Source: a bacterium (GTDB taxonomy: Bacteria > Electryoneota > RPQS01). From it: a DNA stretch of 64,000 bases. The DNA lies in the NCBI GenBank assembly GCA_016702305.1, contig JADJEH010000001.1, positions 62,001 to 126,000 of the forward strand, read 5' to 3'. Position numbers and translations under genes: made by a program. Under the pieces are notes generated by a model. The model ran no database searches. It worked only from the letters and a program-made list of their open reading frames with translations, and was not told the origin of the DNA. Positions 1-8,722 of this stretch are shown piece by piece (positions within the stretch are counted from its first letter, which is position 1; every line of letters begins with the position of its first letter).

Positions 1-1364
1 TTCGCTTCCAGCGCAGATTCAATGCTCGACAGCGAACCGCCCCAGCTCATGTTGACCGCGCGCACGCCGTTCTTCTTGAAGTAATCAATCGTCTCAACCA
101 GCGCCGCCGCATCCTTCGTCGCCTGCTCAATCGTCGGCGTCTCCGGCTGAATGCGATGGTCAAACGTCAGACGCGCGCCCAGAATCCGGCAATACGGATT
201 GCCCGCCGCCGCGATACCTGCTACGTGCGTGCCATGGCAGTAGTTGCCGTAAAGACCAATCGCCTCGATAAACGGCTGTACGTCTTCCTGCTTCAGCGTC
301 GAGATGTACTTCTTGATCTCAGTCGCCTCGTCGCTCTCAACGGCCGACTGCACATCGCCCAGACCCTTCATCCAACGGCGCATCTGATCTTCGTCGGCCT
401 TCATCTCGTAGTTGCCAATCGGGAACAGCAGGGAAGTCTCCTTGTTCGAGTGCAGATCCCAGGCGATGCCGTGCACGTCGTCCACGAATCCGTTCTGGTC
501 GTCATCCTTGTTGTTGCCCGCGACTTCTTTGTCGTTGACCCACATCTGACCAAGCGGTCCGAAAATATTATAGTCCACGCCCGAATCCCAGACCGCCAGC
601 GTCACGGGCTTGTAGCTGCCGCCCTTGGGCAGGTCCACGTTGCGGTCGGCCCAGATGTCGGCCTTCTGCACGTTGTGAGCGTCAATATACTCCGACAGCG
701 CCGCAATGAAAATCTGCTTCTTGGGAATGTAATAGCGCAGAGTAAAGTACGGGCTCAACAGGCCTATTGCATTATCCTGCGTCATCTCACCATTCGTCAA
801 ATCCAACTGCGGCTGCAAACCGGCTTCCAAGCCACCGACCACGACTGCCGGCGAAGCCATCTCGGCCGAGCCCTTCTGCGCCTTGACGTTGGCTTCCACA
901 ACCTCGTAAGGCATGTTGGCCAGCATCGAGCGGATTTCCTTGTCAACATTCTGATCGTAGTTCTCGTTGCCCTTAAGCTGCGCCTTGGCAATCGCCCGGC
1001 CCACCATCGCCGTCGTGTGCTTGGCGGCTTCCTTGTCCTCAAGCGCGATGCGAAGGTTCACATATTCAAGGTAGCGCGCCCAATCGTTCTCGATCATGGC
1101 AATCGTACCCAGACTCGCGTACATTCCTTGCAGCGTCGCCTTGTCGGAAATCTCGTACTTCTCGAGATCGGCCAGAATGTCTTCCTTGACTTCGGCGGCG
1201 AGCTTCTTGATCGCGGCGTCGTCCTCGATGAACGACACAACCGACTGATCAATCTTATACGTATGCCGCGGCAGGTCGTCGAGTTTCTCAATCTTGATTT
1301 TCTGAGCCAGCGCTGCAGATGACAGCAAGCCCAGCATTACCAACAGCACCCAAGTGCGTTTCAT
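1..1364 (-). CDS. Exported S8 subtilisin-like serine protease, C-terminus cut by window edge
   Basis: The first 454 codons of a secreted subtilase are present; the catalytic Ser region lies outside the window. A signal peptide covers about residues 1-20 (MKRTWVLLVM, hydrophobic core, ALA-Q cleavage site). A helical, Lys/Glu-rich region of roughly 200 residues follows, perhaps a propeptide. The Asp box reads LAVWDSGVDY (D260) and the His box HGTHVAGIAAAG (H377). Between them is a DDDQNGFVDD stretch, which resembles a calcium-binding insertion; that reading is inference. The last visible residues (VNMSWGGS) belong to the subtilase core. The start is the ATG at 1362-1364, with a GGAG Shine-Dalgarno about 8 bases upstream. 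It is not closely similar to the two other S8 proteases in this window. Confidence 0.9.
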   Translation of the reverse strand, partial: MKRTWVLLVMLGLLSSAALAQKIKIEKLDDLPRHTYKIDQSVVSFIEDDAAIKKLAAEVKEDILADLEKYEISDKATLQGMYASLGTIAMIENDWARYLEYVNLRIALEDKEAAKHTTAMVGRAIAKAQLKGNENYDQNVDKEIRSMLANMPYEVVEANVKAQKGSAEMASPAVVVGGLEAGLQPQLDLTNGEMTQDNAIGLLSPYFTLRYYIPKKQIFIAALSEYIDAHNVQKADIWADRNVDLPKGGSYKPVTLAVWDSGVDYNIFGPLGQMWVNDKEVAGNNKDDDQNGFVDDVHGIAWDLHSNKETSLLFPIGNYEMKADEDQMRRWMKGLGDVQSAVESDEATEIKKYISTLKQEDVQPFIEAIGLYGNYCHGTHVAGIAAAGNPYCRILGARLTFDHRIQPETPTIEQATKDAAALVETIDYFKKNGVRAVNMSWGGSLSSIESALEA

Positions 1365-1407
1365 GTTCTTCTCCGTGCGGGAAAGTGAATTGGAAAGTTT
1401 GAAATAT

Positions 1408-1427
1408 GAAGTCTGAAGTCAGAAGTC
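1408..1427. repeat. Short 7-bp-period GAAGTC repeat
   Basis: Three copies of GAAGTC occur at 1408, 1415 and 1422 in the 152-bp gap between the TIGR01777 gene and the subtilase. The sequence just before them is also rich in GAAAGT-like words. No gene or clear terminator is visible in this gap. Function unknown. Confidence 0.4.
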
Positions 1428-1516
1428 ACGGCGGCAGGATTCTTGAACTGCCTCACAGGGGCGAGATGCTTCCGGAGCTTCGGCCCTGCGGCAATCGGTC
1501 CAGCGGCCACGCAAGC

Positions 1517-2950
1517 TCATGAGATTAGATACCCGTTTGCCCCGCTTTGTGGCAATGGAGCAGGGTGGAAGGGAGGAGCGTGCCGAAACGGCTTGCCGGT
1601 TTCAAACCGTAGCGCCGCTTCCAGTGAATCGAACCAGGGGCGAAAACCGACTGCCGCCAGCTTCGCTGGTTGGACATTCAGGCTACCCAGCAGGAGCTCC
1701 CGACCCATCTCACCAAAGATAGTATTTACAACAAATTCCGGAAGCGGAGCCCACGTGGGTCTGCGTAAAACTCGCCCAAGGGTCTCCGTAAATTCTTTAT
1801 TGCTTAGCGTTTGACCTGAAGCCACATTTACAGGGCCCACCAGCCGTTCGTCGTACATTGCCCACAAAAACACCGCGAGGAGGTCGTCGAGGTGAATCCA
1901 GCTCATCTGCTGGCGCCCGGTGCCGATCCGGCCCCCGAGCCCCAGTTTGAATGGGAGGAGCAACTTCGGGAGGGCACCACCCCAACCCGAGAGGACCATG
2001 GCGATGCGCGGATGCACCACCCGAATGCCAGCCGACCGCGCTGGATCGGCAGCCGCCTCCCACGCACGGACCACATCGGCGAGAAAGCCCGGCCCCTGTG
2101 GCCCGTCCTCGGCTAACGGAGCCGTTCCCGGCGCATAGAGACCCGTACCGGACGCGCTGATCAGAACTTTCGGCGGCTGCTTCAGCTTGGCCAGCGATTC
2201 GGCGATCAGGCGCGTGCCGCGCGTACGGCTGTTCAGAATCTCGCGCTTAACGCGGTCGCTCCAGCGCCCGCCGCCGACATTCTTCCCCGCTAAATGCACC
2301 ACGACATCAAAGCCCTCGAGCTTCTCCGTCTCAATTTCCCCGAGTTCCGGATTCCAGTAGATTCCTGCGCCGCCGCGTGATCGCACTAACGGTGTGACGG
2401 CGTGACCACCGGTTGTCAGGAAGTGCGTCAATCCTTGGCCGATCAGCCCGGACGCTCCGGTAACGGCCACCTTCAGCCGTGGCTGACCTGCAAACTTCGC
2501 GTGGCGCGTCAAGTCAATCCACGTGCGCTCGTGCCGCCATGGGAACGAGGTGTTTACCATCCAGTCAACCTGCGATCTGCCTGCCAGCGCTCCGAATTTC
2601 CCCAGCGGAAACTCGTAGTCAATCCGGTCTTCCAATTCGCTGCGGCCGTCATCGCGATCCGTGCACAGATGCAGGTGAACCCACTTGCGAAATGGCCCGC
2701 GTTCCTGCTCGTCAATGAACTGCCGTCCCTCGACAATGCTGTGATGCTTGGCCAGCCATTTCATCTGGAACGGGCCGGCGGGCACCAGCAGCTCGCGGCG
2801 GCTGCCCTCACGGACTTGCTCGTCACCCCACGTGACCTTGATCGCCGACCACGGTGGAGTGAGGCGCTCAAGGGCCCCTATCCGCATATGCCACGCGAAC
2901 AGCTCGGCCGCGGGCACCGGAAAAATACTCTTCAGTCTGAATTGAGGCAT
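1517..2950 (-). CDS. TIGR01777-family NAD(P)-dependent epimerase with N-terminal SRPBCC domain
   Basis: A 477-residue two-domain protein. Residues about 1-150 resemble the SRPBCC/polyketide-cyclase ligand-binding fold (a START-like start, with the pattern RLTPPW). From about residue 158 there is an SDR-type Rossmann fold with the glycine motif VTGASGLIGQG, then VVHLAGKNVGGGRW and VLISASGTGLYAP. This follows the TIGR01777/YfcH family, whose substrate is generally unknown. The C-terminal region (WAPLPEFVV, FGEMGRELLLGS) matches the DUF1731 tail of that family. Fusion to an N-terminal SRPBCC domain is a known architecture. It is transcribed away from the GCS2 gene at 3148, leaving a 197-bp divergent intergenic region. 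No Shine-Dalgarno is obvious before the ATG at 2950. Confidence 0.88.
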   Translation of the reverse strand: MPQFRLKSIFPVPAAELFAWHMRIGALERLTPPWSAIKVTWGDEQVREGSRRELLVPAGPFQMKWLAKHHSIVEGRQFIDEQERGPFRKWVHLHLCTDRDDGRSELEDRIDYEFPLGKFGALAGRSQVDWMVNTSFPWRHERTWIDLTRHAKFAGQPRLKVAVTGASGLIGQGLTHFLTTGGHAVTPLVRSRGGAGIYWNPELGEIETEKLEGFDVVVHLAGKNVGGGRWSDRVKREILNSRTRGTRLIAESLAKLKQPPKVLISASGTGLYAPGTAPLAEDGPQGPGFLADVVRAWEAAADPARSAGIRVVHPRIAMVLSGWGGALPKLLLPFKLGLGGRIGTGRQQMSWIHLDDLLAVFLWAMYDERLVGPVNVASGQTLSNKEFTETLGRVLRRPTWAPLPEFVVNTIFGEMGRELLLGSLNVQPAKLAAVGFRPWFDSLEAALRFETGKPFRHAPPFHPAPLPQSGANGYLIS

Positions 2951-3147
2951 TCTGGACCGCGTGGCTGCCTAATGTGGATAACCCCGTAATATACAACTTC
3001 CTGAACCAAGGTGAAAGGCCACCGATCCGCTGACGCTGCGGAGATGAGAAATCTTCGGTTGAACGGTTGAATTCCGAGGAGTCATTCCGTATCTTTTTTG
3101 ATTGACTGTCAGCTGAACTTCCGCTTCCCTACCCCTTACTTTCCCCT

Positions 3148-4269
3148 ATGGCTCTGATTTTCAAAGGCTCGCCCGAACCCACGCTGGGCGTCGAGTGCGA
3201 ACTGTTGCTGATTGATCCGAAGACCTGGCGCGTCGTCAACCGCGCCCCGGAACTGTTGGCCGAACTCGGTCCCAATGAGTGGGCCAAACCGGAAATGCTG
3301 CGCAGCATCATCGAGGTCATCACGTCGCCATGCCGAACCGTGGCTGATGTCAAACGCGAACTCGTAGACAAATTCCGTATCGTCGAGGCCGCTGCCAACC
3401 GCTTGGGCATGACCACGTGCTTCGTCGCCACGCATCCCACCTCGCAGTGGGAAGAGATGGTTATTACCGACAATCCGCGCTATGTGAATCTGGTCAACCG
3501 CATGCAGTGGCCCGCCCGCCGCGCCATGATCATGGGTTTGCATGTGCACGTCGGCGTGAAGTCCGCTGAAAAAGCGATCGCCATCTTCAATGCGATGACG
3601 ACGTTTCTCCCGCATCTCCTGGCGCTGTCCGCCGCGTCGCCCTATTTCATGGGCGAGGAGACCGGACTCGCCTCCTCACGCATCAAAGTGTTCGAAGCGA
3701 TGCCCACCGCCGGACTGCCGCAGCGCATGCTCAATTGGGCCGAGTTCCAGCGTTTCATGAAGACTCTGATTCACGCCGGCGCGATTCAGTCCATTCAGGA
3801 AATTTGGTGGGACGTGCGCCCGCATCCAAAATTCGGCACGCTGGAAATCCGCGTGTGCGACGGCACACCCGATCTTGACGACGTGCTCGCGCTCGTGGCG
3901 ATGTCGCAATGTCTCGTCTGCTACCTCGAAGACCTCTATGACAACGGCGAAGAGCTGCCGATTCATCGCTACTGGTTCATCAAGGAAAACAAGTGGCGCG
4001 CCACGCGCTGGGGGCTCGACGCCGATATCGTCCACTCCGACGACGGCACCACGCGCCATATGCGGGATGACCTGCAGTTGCTCGTCAAGGCCCTTACGCC
4101 GTACGCCATTCAGCAGAATTGTCTCGAAGAGCTGAACCACATCGCCACGATCATTGATCGCGGCGGAAGCTACGACCGCCAGCGCGCCGTTTACCGCAAG
4201 ACCGAGAGCTTCCCGGCCGTCGTCGAGTCCGTCGTCAACGAATTCCACGAGAGCGTCAAGCGCGCCTAA
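3148..4269 (+). CDS. GCS2-family carboxylate-amine (glutamate-cysteine type) ligase
   Basis: A 373-residue protein of the YbdK/GCS2 family (COG2170). These enzymes use ATP to join a carboxylate, usually the glutamate gamma-carboxyl, to an amine. The N-terminus reads TLGVECELLLID, the typical metal/ATP-binding start of the fold, and later HVHVGVKSAEKAI and a VRPHPKFGTLEIRVCD segment match the family core. Length is normal. It opens a five-gene cluster followed 9 bp later by an MFS transporter, then two esterases and an ATP-grasp ligase. True glutathione synthesis is possible, but the ATP-grasp partner is not a recognisable glutathione synthetase, so a different amide product is more likely (inference). 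There is no Shine-Dalgarno; the ATG follows a pyrimidine-rich leader. Confidence 0.88.
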   Translation: MALIFKGSPEPTLGVECELLLIDPKTWRVVNRAPELLAELGPNEWAKPEMLRSIIEVITSPCRTVADVKRELVDKFRIVEAAANRLGMTTCFVATHPTSQWEEMVITDNPRYVNLVNRMQWPARRAMIMGLHVHVGVKSAEKAIAIFNAMTTFLPHLLALSAASPYFMGEETGLASSRIKVFEAMPTAGLPQRMLNWAEFQRFMKTLIHAGAIQSIQEIWWDVRPHPKFGTLEIRVCDGTPDLDDVLALVAMSQCLVCYLEDLYDNGEELPIHRYWFIKENKWRATRWGLDADIVHSDDGTTRHMRDDLQLLVKALTPYAIQQNCLEELNHIATIIDRGGSYDRQRAVYRKTESFPAVVESVVNEFHESVKRA

Positions 4270-4278
4270 GGTGCGTCC

Positions 4279-5466
4279 GTGAGCGACAGACTCTCTCCCG
4301 AAGTCAAGCGCCTCGGTTGGGTTTCGTTTTTTACAGATGTGTCGAGCGAAATGCTCTACGCCGTGACGCCGATCTTCCTGACCACCGTGCTCGGCGCGGG
4401 GCCCGGCGTCGTCGGCGTGATCGAAGGCGTTGCCGAAGCGACCGCGAGCATTCTTAAGGGTCTCTCCGGCTGGTATTCGGATCGCATTCGCCGACGTCGG
4501 CGCTTCATCCTCGTCGGCTATGCGCTGTCCGCATTCGCCAAGCCACTGATCGCGCTGGCCGGCTCGTGGCTGTTCGTGCTCGTCGCGCGCTTTCTCGACC
4601 GGTTGGGCAAAGGCGTACGCAGCAGCGCGCGGGACGCCTTGATCGCCGATGTTACGCCCGCCGCGTTGCGCGGACGCGCATTCGGTTTGCATCGGGCCAT
4701 GGACACGGCGGGCGCGCTGCTTGGCGTCGCGGTGACGCTCCTGATCATGGAGCGTTTCGGCGGTACGGGCAAGCCCGAAATTCTCCTGCGTAATCTCTAT
4801 TGGCTCGCGTTCCTGCCTGCGCTGCTCGGCGTCCTGATCATCTTTTTCGTCCGCGAGCCGCGCCGCGAGCAGAGCGCCTCCCCGGGCATGGCGCCGACCG
4901 GGCGCAAACCCCTTGGCAAATCGTTCTGGTGGATTGTCGGTCTGGCGTCTATCGCTTATCTCGGTTTCAGCAGCGACGCCTTTCTGATCCTCAAGGCGCG
5001 TGACGGCGGCCTGACCGTGACGCAAGTGCTGATTGGCTACCTGCTCTACAATCTCAGTTACACACTCGCCGCGTGGCCGGTGGGTAAACTGGCCGACCGG
5101 TTGCCCAAAGAGCTGCTGATTGCCGTCGGACTGTTCATCTACGCGCTGGTCTACTTCGGTTTCGCCGCCCTGGATTCGCGCTGGCTTGTCTTCGCGCTGT
5201 TCGCCGCCTATGGATTGTATGCCGCGCTGACCGAAGGGGTTTTCCGGGCGCTGATCGCCAACGTCGTTGCGCCCGACGTCAAAGCCACTGCGATCGGACT
5301 CTTTAGCATGATCACCGGCATGCTCGCCCTCATCGCCAGCCTCGCAGCCGGATGGCTATGGGAAAACGTCTCCGCCGACACGCCGTTCCTACTCGGCGCA
5401 GCCTGCGCCTTCATCGCGGCCTCGGGCTTCCTGTTCCTGCGCGTCAAACCGGCCGCCGCCGCTTAA
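4279..5466 (+). CDS. MFS transporter, probable exporter of the cluster product
   Basis: A 395-residue polytopic membrane protein with the usual features of the major facilitator superfamily. It has many hydrophobic segments, a basic loop (SDRIRRRRRF) after the second helix, and the motif FLDRLGKGVRSSARDALIAD, similar to motif A-type cytoplasmic loops. The N-terminal FFTDVSSEMLYAVTPIFL is typical of a bacterial MFS subgroup of unknown substrate. It starts at a GTG 9 bp after the GCS2 stop codon, with no evident Shine-Dalgarno, so coupling to the upstream gene is likely. Lying between the ligase and esterase genes, it probably moves the metabolite made or degraded by the cluster; this is inference. 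Confidence 0.87.
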   Translation: MSDRLSPEVKRLGWVSFFTDVSSEMLYAVTPIFLTTVLGAGPGVVGVIEGVAEATASILKGLSGWYSDRIRRRRRFILVGYALSAFAKPLIALAGSWLFVLVARFLDRLGKGVRSSARDALIADVTPAALRGRAFGLHRAMDTAGALLGVAVTLLIMERFGGTGKPEILLRNLYWLAFLPALLGVLIIFFVREPRREQSASPGMAPTGRKPLGKSFWWIVGLASIAYLGFSSDAFLILKARDGGLTVTQVLIGYLLYNLSYTLAAWPVGKLADRLPKELLIAVGLFIYALVYFGFAALDSRWLVFALFAAYGLYAALTEGVFRALIANVVAPDVKATAIGLFSMITGMLALIASLAAGWLWENVSADTPFLLGAACAFIAASGFLFLRVKPAAAA

Positions 5467-5513
5467 CGCGCTCTTCCTTCTACTTCCGTTCCCTTCACAC
5501 TTTTTTACTTCTT

Positions 5514-6251
5514 ATGCAGCGCGAATATCACAAATGGTACAGTCCGGCCCTGGGCCGCGAAATGGAATTGCTCGCCTTCGGGCATTACGGCCGACCCCTG
5601 CTCGTCTTCCCGTCGGCCCAAGGCCGTTTCTTCGATTACGAATGCAATCACATGATCGAGACGATTCGCGGCACTATCGAGGCCGGCGGCGTCAAAGTCT
5701 TCTGCGTGGATGGCATTGACTCTGAAAGCTGGTTCAATAAAGGAATGTCGCCCGACTTGCGCGTCAAAGCGCACGGCTACTACGAGCAGTATATCACTCA
5801 CGAAGTCTTTCCCTTCATTCACGCGCACTGCCACTCGCCTAATATGCGCATCGCGGCGACCGGATCAAGCTTCGGCGCGTATCACACGCTGAACTTCGCG
5901 CTTAAATACCCGTGGAATTTCAGCCATGTGCTCTGTCTGTCCGGCAACTACGACATTCGCGAGCGACTGGGCGGCTATTACGACGACAGCTTCTATTTTC
6001 AGAATCCGATGGACTACCTGCCCAATCTGACCGATCATGACACGCTGGAAGCTATCCGCCGCATCAAGATCGCCCTCGTCGTCGGGCAAGGCGCGTGGGA
6101 AGGCAATTGCATTGACCAGACCAAGCGCATTTCGGCTATCATGAATGACAAGGGTATCGCGCACCATCTCGATCTGTGGGGCGCCGACACGCCGCACGAT
6201 TGGCCGTCGTGGCGCCGGATGATCTCCGTCTATATTCCGCAGATTGACTAA
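5514..6251 (+). CDS. Alpha/beta-hydrolase esterase of the amidoligase cluster
   Basis: A 245-residue alpha/beta-hydrolase resembling the COG4947/esterase D-like group. The nucleophile elbow is GSSFG with S119, and the C-terminal PHDW gives the likely catalytic H228. There is no signal peptide, so it should be cytoplasmic. The open frame extends upstream into the MFS gene, but homology-like sequence starts at the ATG at 5514 (MQREYHKWYS). The leader before it is a long C/T-rich stretch without a Shine-Dalgarno. It is 14 bp from the ATP-grasp gene. An esterase beside two ATP-dependent ligases suggests hydrolysis or acyl transfer on the same metabolite; substrate unknown. Confidence 0.85.
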   Translation: MQREYHKWYSPALGREMELLAFGHYGRPLLVFPSAQGRFFDYECNHMIETIRGTIEAGGVKVFCVDGIDSESWFNKGMSPDLRVKAHGYYEQYITHEVFPFIHAHCHSPNMRIAATGSSFGAYHTLNFALKYPWNFSHVLCLSGNYDIRERLGGYYDDSFYFQNPMDYLPNLTDHDTLEAIRRIKIALVVGQGAWEGNCIDQTKRISAIMNDKGIAHHLDLWGADTPHDWPSWRRMISVYIPQID

Positions 6252-6265
6252 TCTTTCACACACGC

Positions 6266-7540
6266 ATGTCTCACCCCGACAATCTTCCGCACACGCTGCG
6301 CCGCATCGGTCTGACGCTCGGCAACGAATACGCCTGGCCGCTGGCCTATGAAGCCCTGATCAAAAAACTCGGATCGCATCTGAACTACCAGGGCCGCCGC
6401 TTTGACTTTGAAGTCGAACGGCTGACGATTGAACCGTTCAGCCTGCGCGAACCGGTCCTGCGCCACGTCATCATTGACCGCTTGGGATACTGGCACATGA
6501 CGGTGCGCGAGTGGCTCAAGAAAGCCGCGCTCGTCAACGATTCCCATACCGTCAACAATCCGTTCACGTTTCAGTCCATGGAGAAACACTCGGCCTACTG
6601 CGTGATGATTCGCCTCGGATTCGACATTCCCGAAACGTGGATGATCCCGCAAAAAGAGTGGGATCCCGAAGACGACCGTGTGAAAGTCACGACGGAAACC
6701 TATCACAAGATGTTCGATCTTGAAGATATCGTCGCCAAGACCGGCGGCTATCCAGTGTTCATGAAACCCTATGACGGCGGCGGCTGGCGCGGCGTGTCGC
6801 ATATCCGGAACCGTCACGATCTGCAGCGGGCCTATGACGAATCCGGCAAGCAGACCATGCACATTCAGAAGGGCATCACTGACTACGAAGTCTTCTGCCG
6901 CTGCCTGGGCTGCGGCCCGCAAATCCTGCCGATGCGCTATGATCCTGATCAGCCGCTGCATAATCGCTATCGCATCGAACACGGTTTCCTGAACGAGTAT
7001 CAGGGCGAGTACTTAACGAAATTGACGCGCATCATCAACGCGTTCTTCGGCTGGGAATACAACTCGTGCGAGTCGCTCCTGCGCGGTAAGGATATCTATC
7101 CGATCGACTTCGCCAACGCCGTTCCCGATACGTCGCTGGTGTCACTGCACTACTACTTCCCGTGGGCAATCAAGGCACTCGTGCGCTGGTCGCTCTACTG
7201 CGCGGTCACCGCACGCAAGACGCGCATTGATTTGCAGACGCGCGACTATTTCGCTATCGCCGACCGCGACATTCCGTTCAGCGAGAAGCTCGATCTCTAT
7301 CACGATCTCGCGCAGCGCTACTTCGAGGCCGAGCGCTTCGACGTGTTCTGCGCGTCGCACCTCGCGCAGCTCGATCAACTTACGCTCGATTTCTTCCAGT
7401 CGGGAGAATGGGATAACATTCTGATCGAACGCTGCCGCCGCTCCTTCCCCGCGCATGAACAGGAACAGTTCATCGCGCACTATCGCGGGCTGATCGCCTA
7501 TTGGTGCAAGACCGAGCACGATCGCCTCGCACAGCTCTAA
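6266..7540 (+). CDS. ATP-grasp family ligase, unknown substrate
   Basis: A 424-residue protein with an ATP-grasp core. The segment YPVFMKPYDGGGWRGV is the Lys- and Gly-rich nucleotide-binding part, and QKGITDYEVFCR and DIYPIDFANAVPD correspond to the strand and metal-binding regions. ATP-grasp enzymes activate a carboxylate as acyl phosphate and couple it to an amine or thiol. The N-terminal ~130 residues and the long C-terminal helical part (after about 300) do not match a family I can name. It is packed between two esterase genes (14 bp before, 4 bp after), with a GCS2 ligase upstream. Two different amide-forming enzymes in one cluster suggest two successive ligations. RimK-like or glutathione-synthetase-like activity cannot be confirmed. 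Confidence 0.82.
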   Translation: MSHPDNLPHTLRRIGLTLGNEYAWPLAYEALIKKLGSHLNYQGRRFDFEVERLTIEPFSLREPVLRHVIIDRLGYWHMTVREWLKKAALVNDSHTVNNPFTFQSMEKHSAYCVMIRLGFDIPETWMIPQKEWDPEDDRVKVTTETYHKMFDLEDIVAKTGGYPVFMKPYDGGGWRGVSHIRNRHDLQRAYDESGKQTMHIQKGITDYEVFCRCLGCGPQILPMRYDPDQPLHNRYRIEHGFLNEYQGEYLTKLTRIINAFFGWEYNSCESLLRGKDIYPIDFANAVPDTSLVSLHYYFPWAIKALVRWSLYCAVTARKTRIDLQTRDYFAIADRDIPFSEKLDLYHDLAQRYFEAERFDVFCASHLAQLDQLTLDFFQSGEWDNILIERCRRSFPAHEQEQFIAHYRGLIAYWCKTEHDRLAQL

Positions 7541-7544
7541 CCGA

Positions 7545-8666
7545 ATGTCCGAGAAAACTTCCGTTATTATTATCCGCGCGCCCGCCGATACACCTGCGGG
7601 CGCGCCGCTCTTTATCGCCGGCGATTTCAACGGATGGTCGCCCGGCCATCCGCTGTCGCGCCTGAAGTCAGCGCCCGACGGCACGTTCCGCTTTGACTTG
7701 CCAAACGACCTCGAACGCGCCGAGTTCAAATTCACGCGCGGTTCGTGGGATTCTGTGGAGTGCTCCGCCCAGGGCAAACAGATTGACAATCGCGTTTGGA
7801 CAAGCGACCACTCCAACGGGACTCTGACGCTCCAAATCGGCGGTTGGTGTGATGTGCATCCCGCGGCCGCCGCCTGGCGTCCGACGCATACCGTCGTCGG
7901 CGATCTGCGCGTGATCCGGGACATCTTTTCGCCGCAGCTCGGCAGCATCCGCGACATCTACGTTTGGCTGCCGCCCGAATACGACGCGCGCAAATCCGAA
8001 CGCTATCCCGTCCTGTATCTCCACGATGGACAAAACCTGTTTGATGAAGTCGAGGCCTACAACCACGAGTGGGGCGTGGATGAAGTCTCCACGGAGCTCG
8101 CGGAACGCGAAAACCTGCGCCATATCGTCGTCGGTATTCCCAATATGGGGCTATCGCGCATGCACGAGTACTCACCGTGGGAGGATGACTTCCGCCGATC
8201 GCGAGGCTGGGGTGAGCGCTACGTCCGTTTCATTGTGCAGACGATTAAGCCGCAAATTGATGCACAGTACCGCACACTGCCTGCGCGGGAGTGCACAGCC
8301 GTCGGTGGCTCGTCCCTGGGTGGCCTGATCTCACTTTATGCGGGACTAACGCGCCCCGATGTCTTTAGCACGGCGTTGTGTCTCAGCCCTTCAATGAACA
8401 TCGCCGGCGGCCGCATCCTGAAACTTGCGACGACCTTCTCTGGCGACGTGCGCTTCTGGCTGGACTACGGCGAACGCGAATTCGGCGGCTTCCGCGGTCT
8501 CTCCGAGCAGATGATTGAGGCCGTGCGCGAGTGCGGCCGCCTGCTCAATTCAAACGGCGCCCGTGCCCGCGTCCTGATAGACCCCGAGGGCGAACATGAC
8601 GAAGCATCGTGGCGCAAACGCCTGCCCGACATTCTGCGCTGGTGGCACGAACGTCTGCCCAAATAA
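7545..8666 (+). CDS. Enterochelin-esterase-like hydrolase with N-terminal early-set (CBM48-like) domain
   Basis: A 373-residue two-domain protein. Residues about 1-100 form an early-set/CBM48-like beta domain (FIAGDFNGWSPGHPL is the typical AMPK-glycogen-binding-like strand pattern). From about residue 120 there is an esterase D/enterochelin-esterase-like alpha/beta-hydrolase (RDIYVWLPPEYD, VLYLHDGQNLFDE) with nucleophile S257 in GGSSLGG and a C-terminal GEHDEASWRKRLP holding the likely catalytic His. The same domain pairing is found in Fes-type siderophore esterases and in some feruloyl/acetyl esterases. It lacks a signal peptide. It is the last gene of the cluster, 4 bp after the ATP-grasp gene, and is followed by a strong terminator. 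Confidence 0.87.
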   Translation: MSEKTSVIIIRAPADTPAGAPLFIAGDFNGWSPGHPLSRLKSAPDGTFRFDLPNDLERAEFKFTRGSWDSVECSAQGKQIDNRVWTSDHSNGTLTLQIGGWCDVHPAAAAWRPTHTVVGDLRVIRDIFSPQLGSIRDIYVWLPPEYDARKSERYPVLYLHDGQNLFDEVEAYNHEWGVDEVSTELAERENLRHIVVGIPNMGLSRMHEYSPWEDDFRRSRGWGERYVRFIVQTIKPQIDAQYRTLPARECTAVGGSSLGGLISLYAGLTRPDVFSTALCLSPSMNIAGGRILKLATTFSGDVRFWLDYGEREFGGFRGLSEQMIEAVRECGRLLNSNGARARVLIDPEGEHDEASWRKRLPDILRWWHERLPK

Positions 8667-8671
8667 CAACG

Positions 8672-8704
8672 AAAAGCCCGGCTCAAACGAGTCGGGCTTT
8701 TTCG
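8672..8704. terminator. Bidirectional Rho-independent terminator
   Basis: An 11-bp stem (AAGCCCGGCTC with GAGTCGGGCTT, one G-T wobble) and a 4-base loop, flanked by an A-run and a T-run. It sits between two converging genes, so it can end both the cluster ending at 8666 and the S9 peptidase transcript ending at 8723. Confidence 0.85.
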
Positions 8705-8722
8705 TGTCAAACGGCGCCGGTG

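Noticed and set aside
156..1322. 388-codon plus-strand open frame
   Set aside because: It lies antisense to the S8 protease, whose signal peptide, Asp and His boxes are clear. Typical shadow frame of GC-rich DNA.
2973..2981. Perfect DnaA box (TTATCCACA on minus strand) between divergent genes
   Set aside because: A single 9-mer; no cluster of boxes, AT-rich unwinding element or dnaA/dnaN gene nearby, so there is no support for an origin.
3676..5025. 449-codon minus-strand open frame
   Set aside because: Antisense to the GCS2 and MFS genes and crosses both; composition is rich in Arg, Gln, Glu and Ala without any domain pattern.
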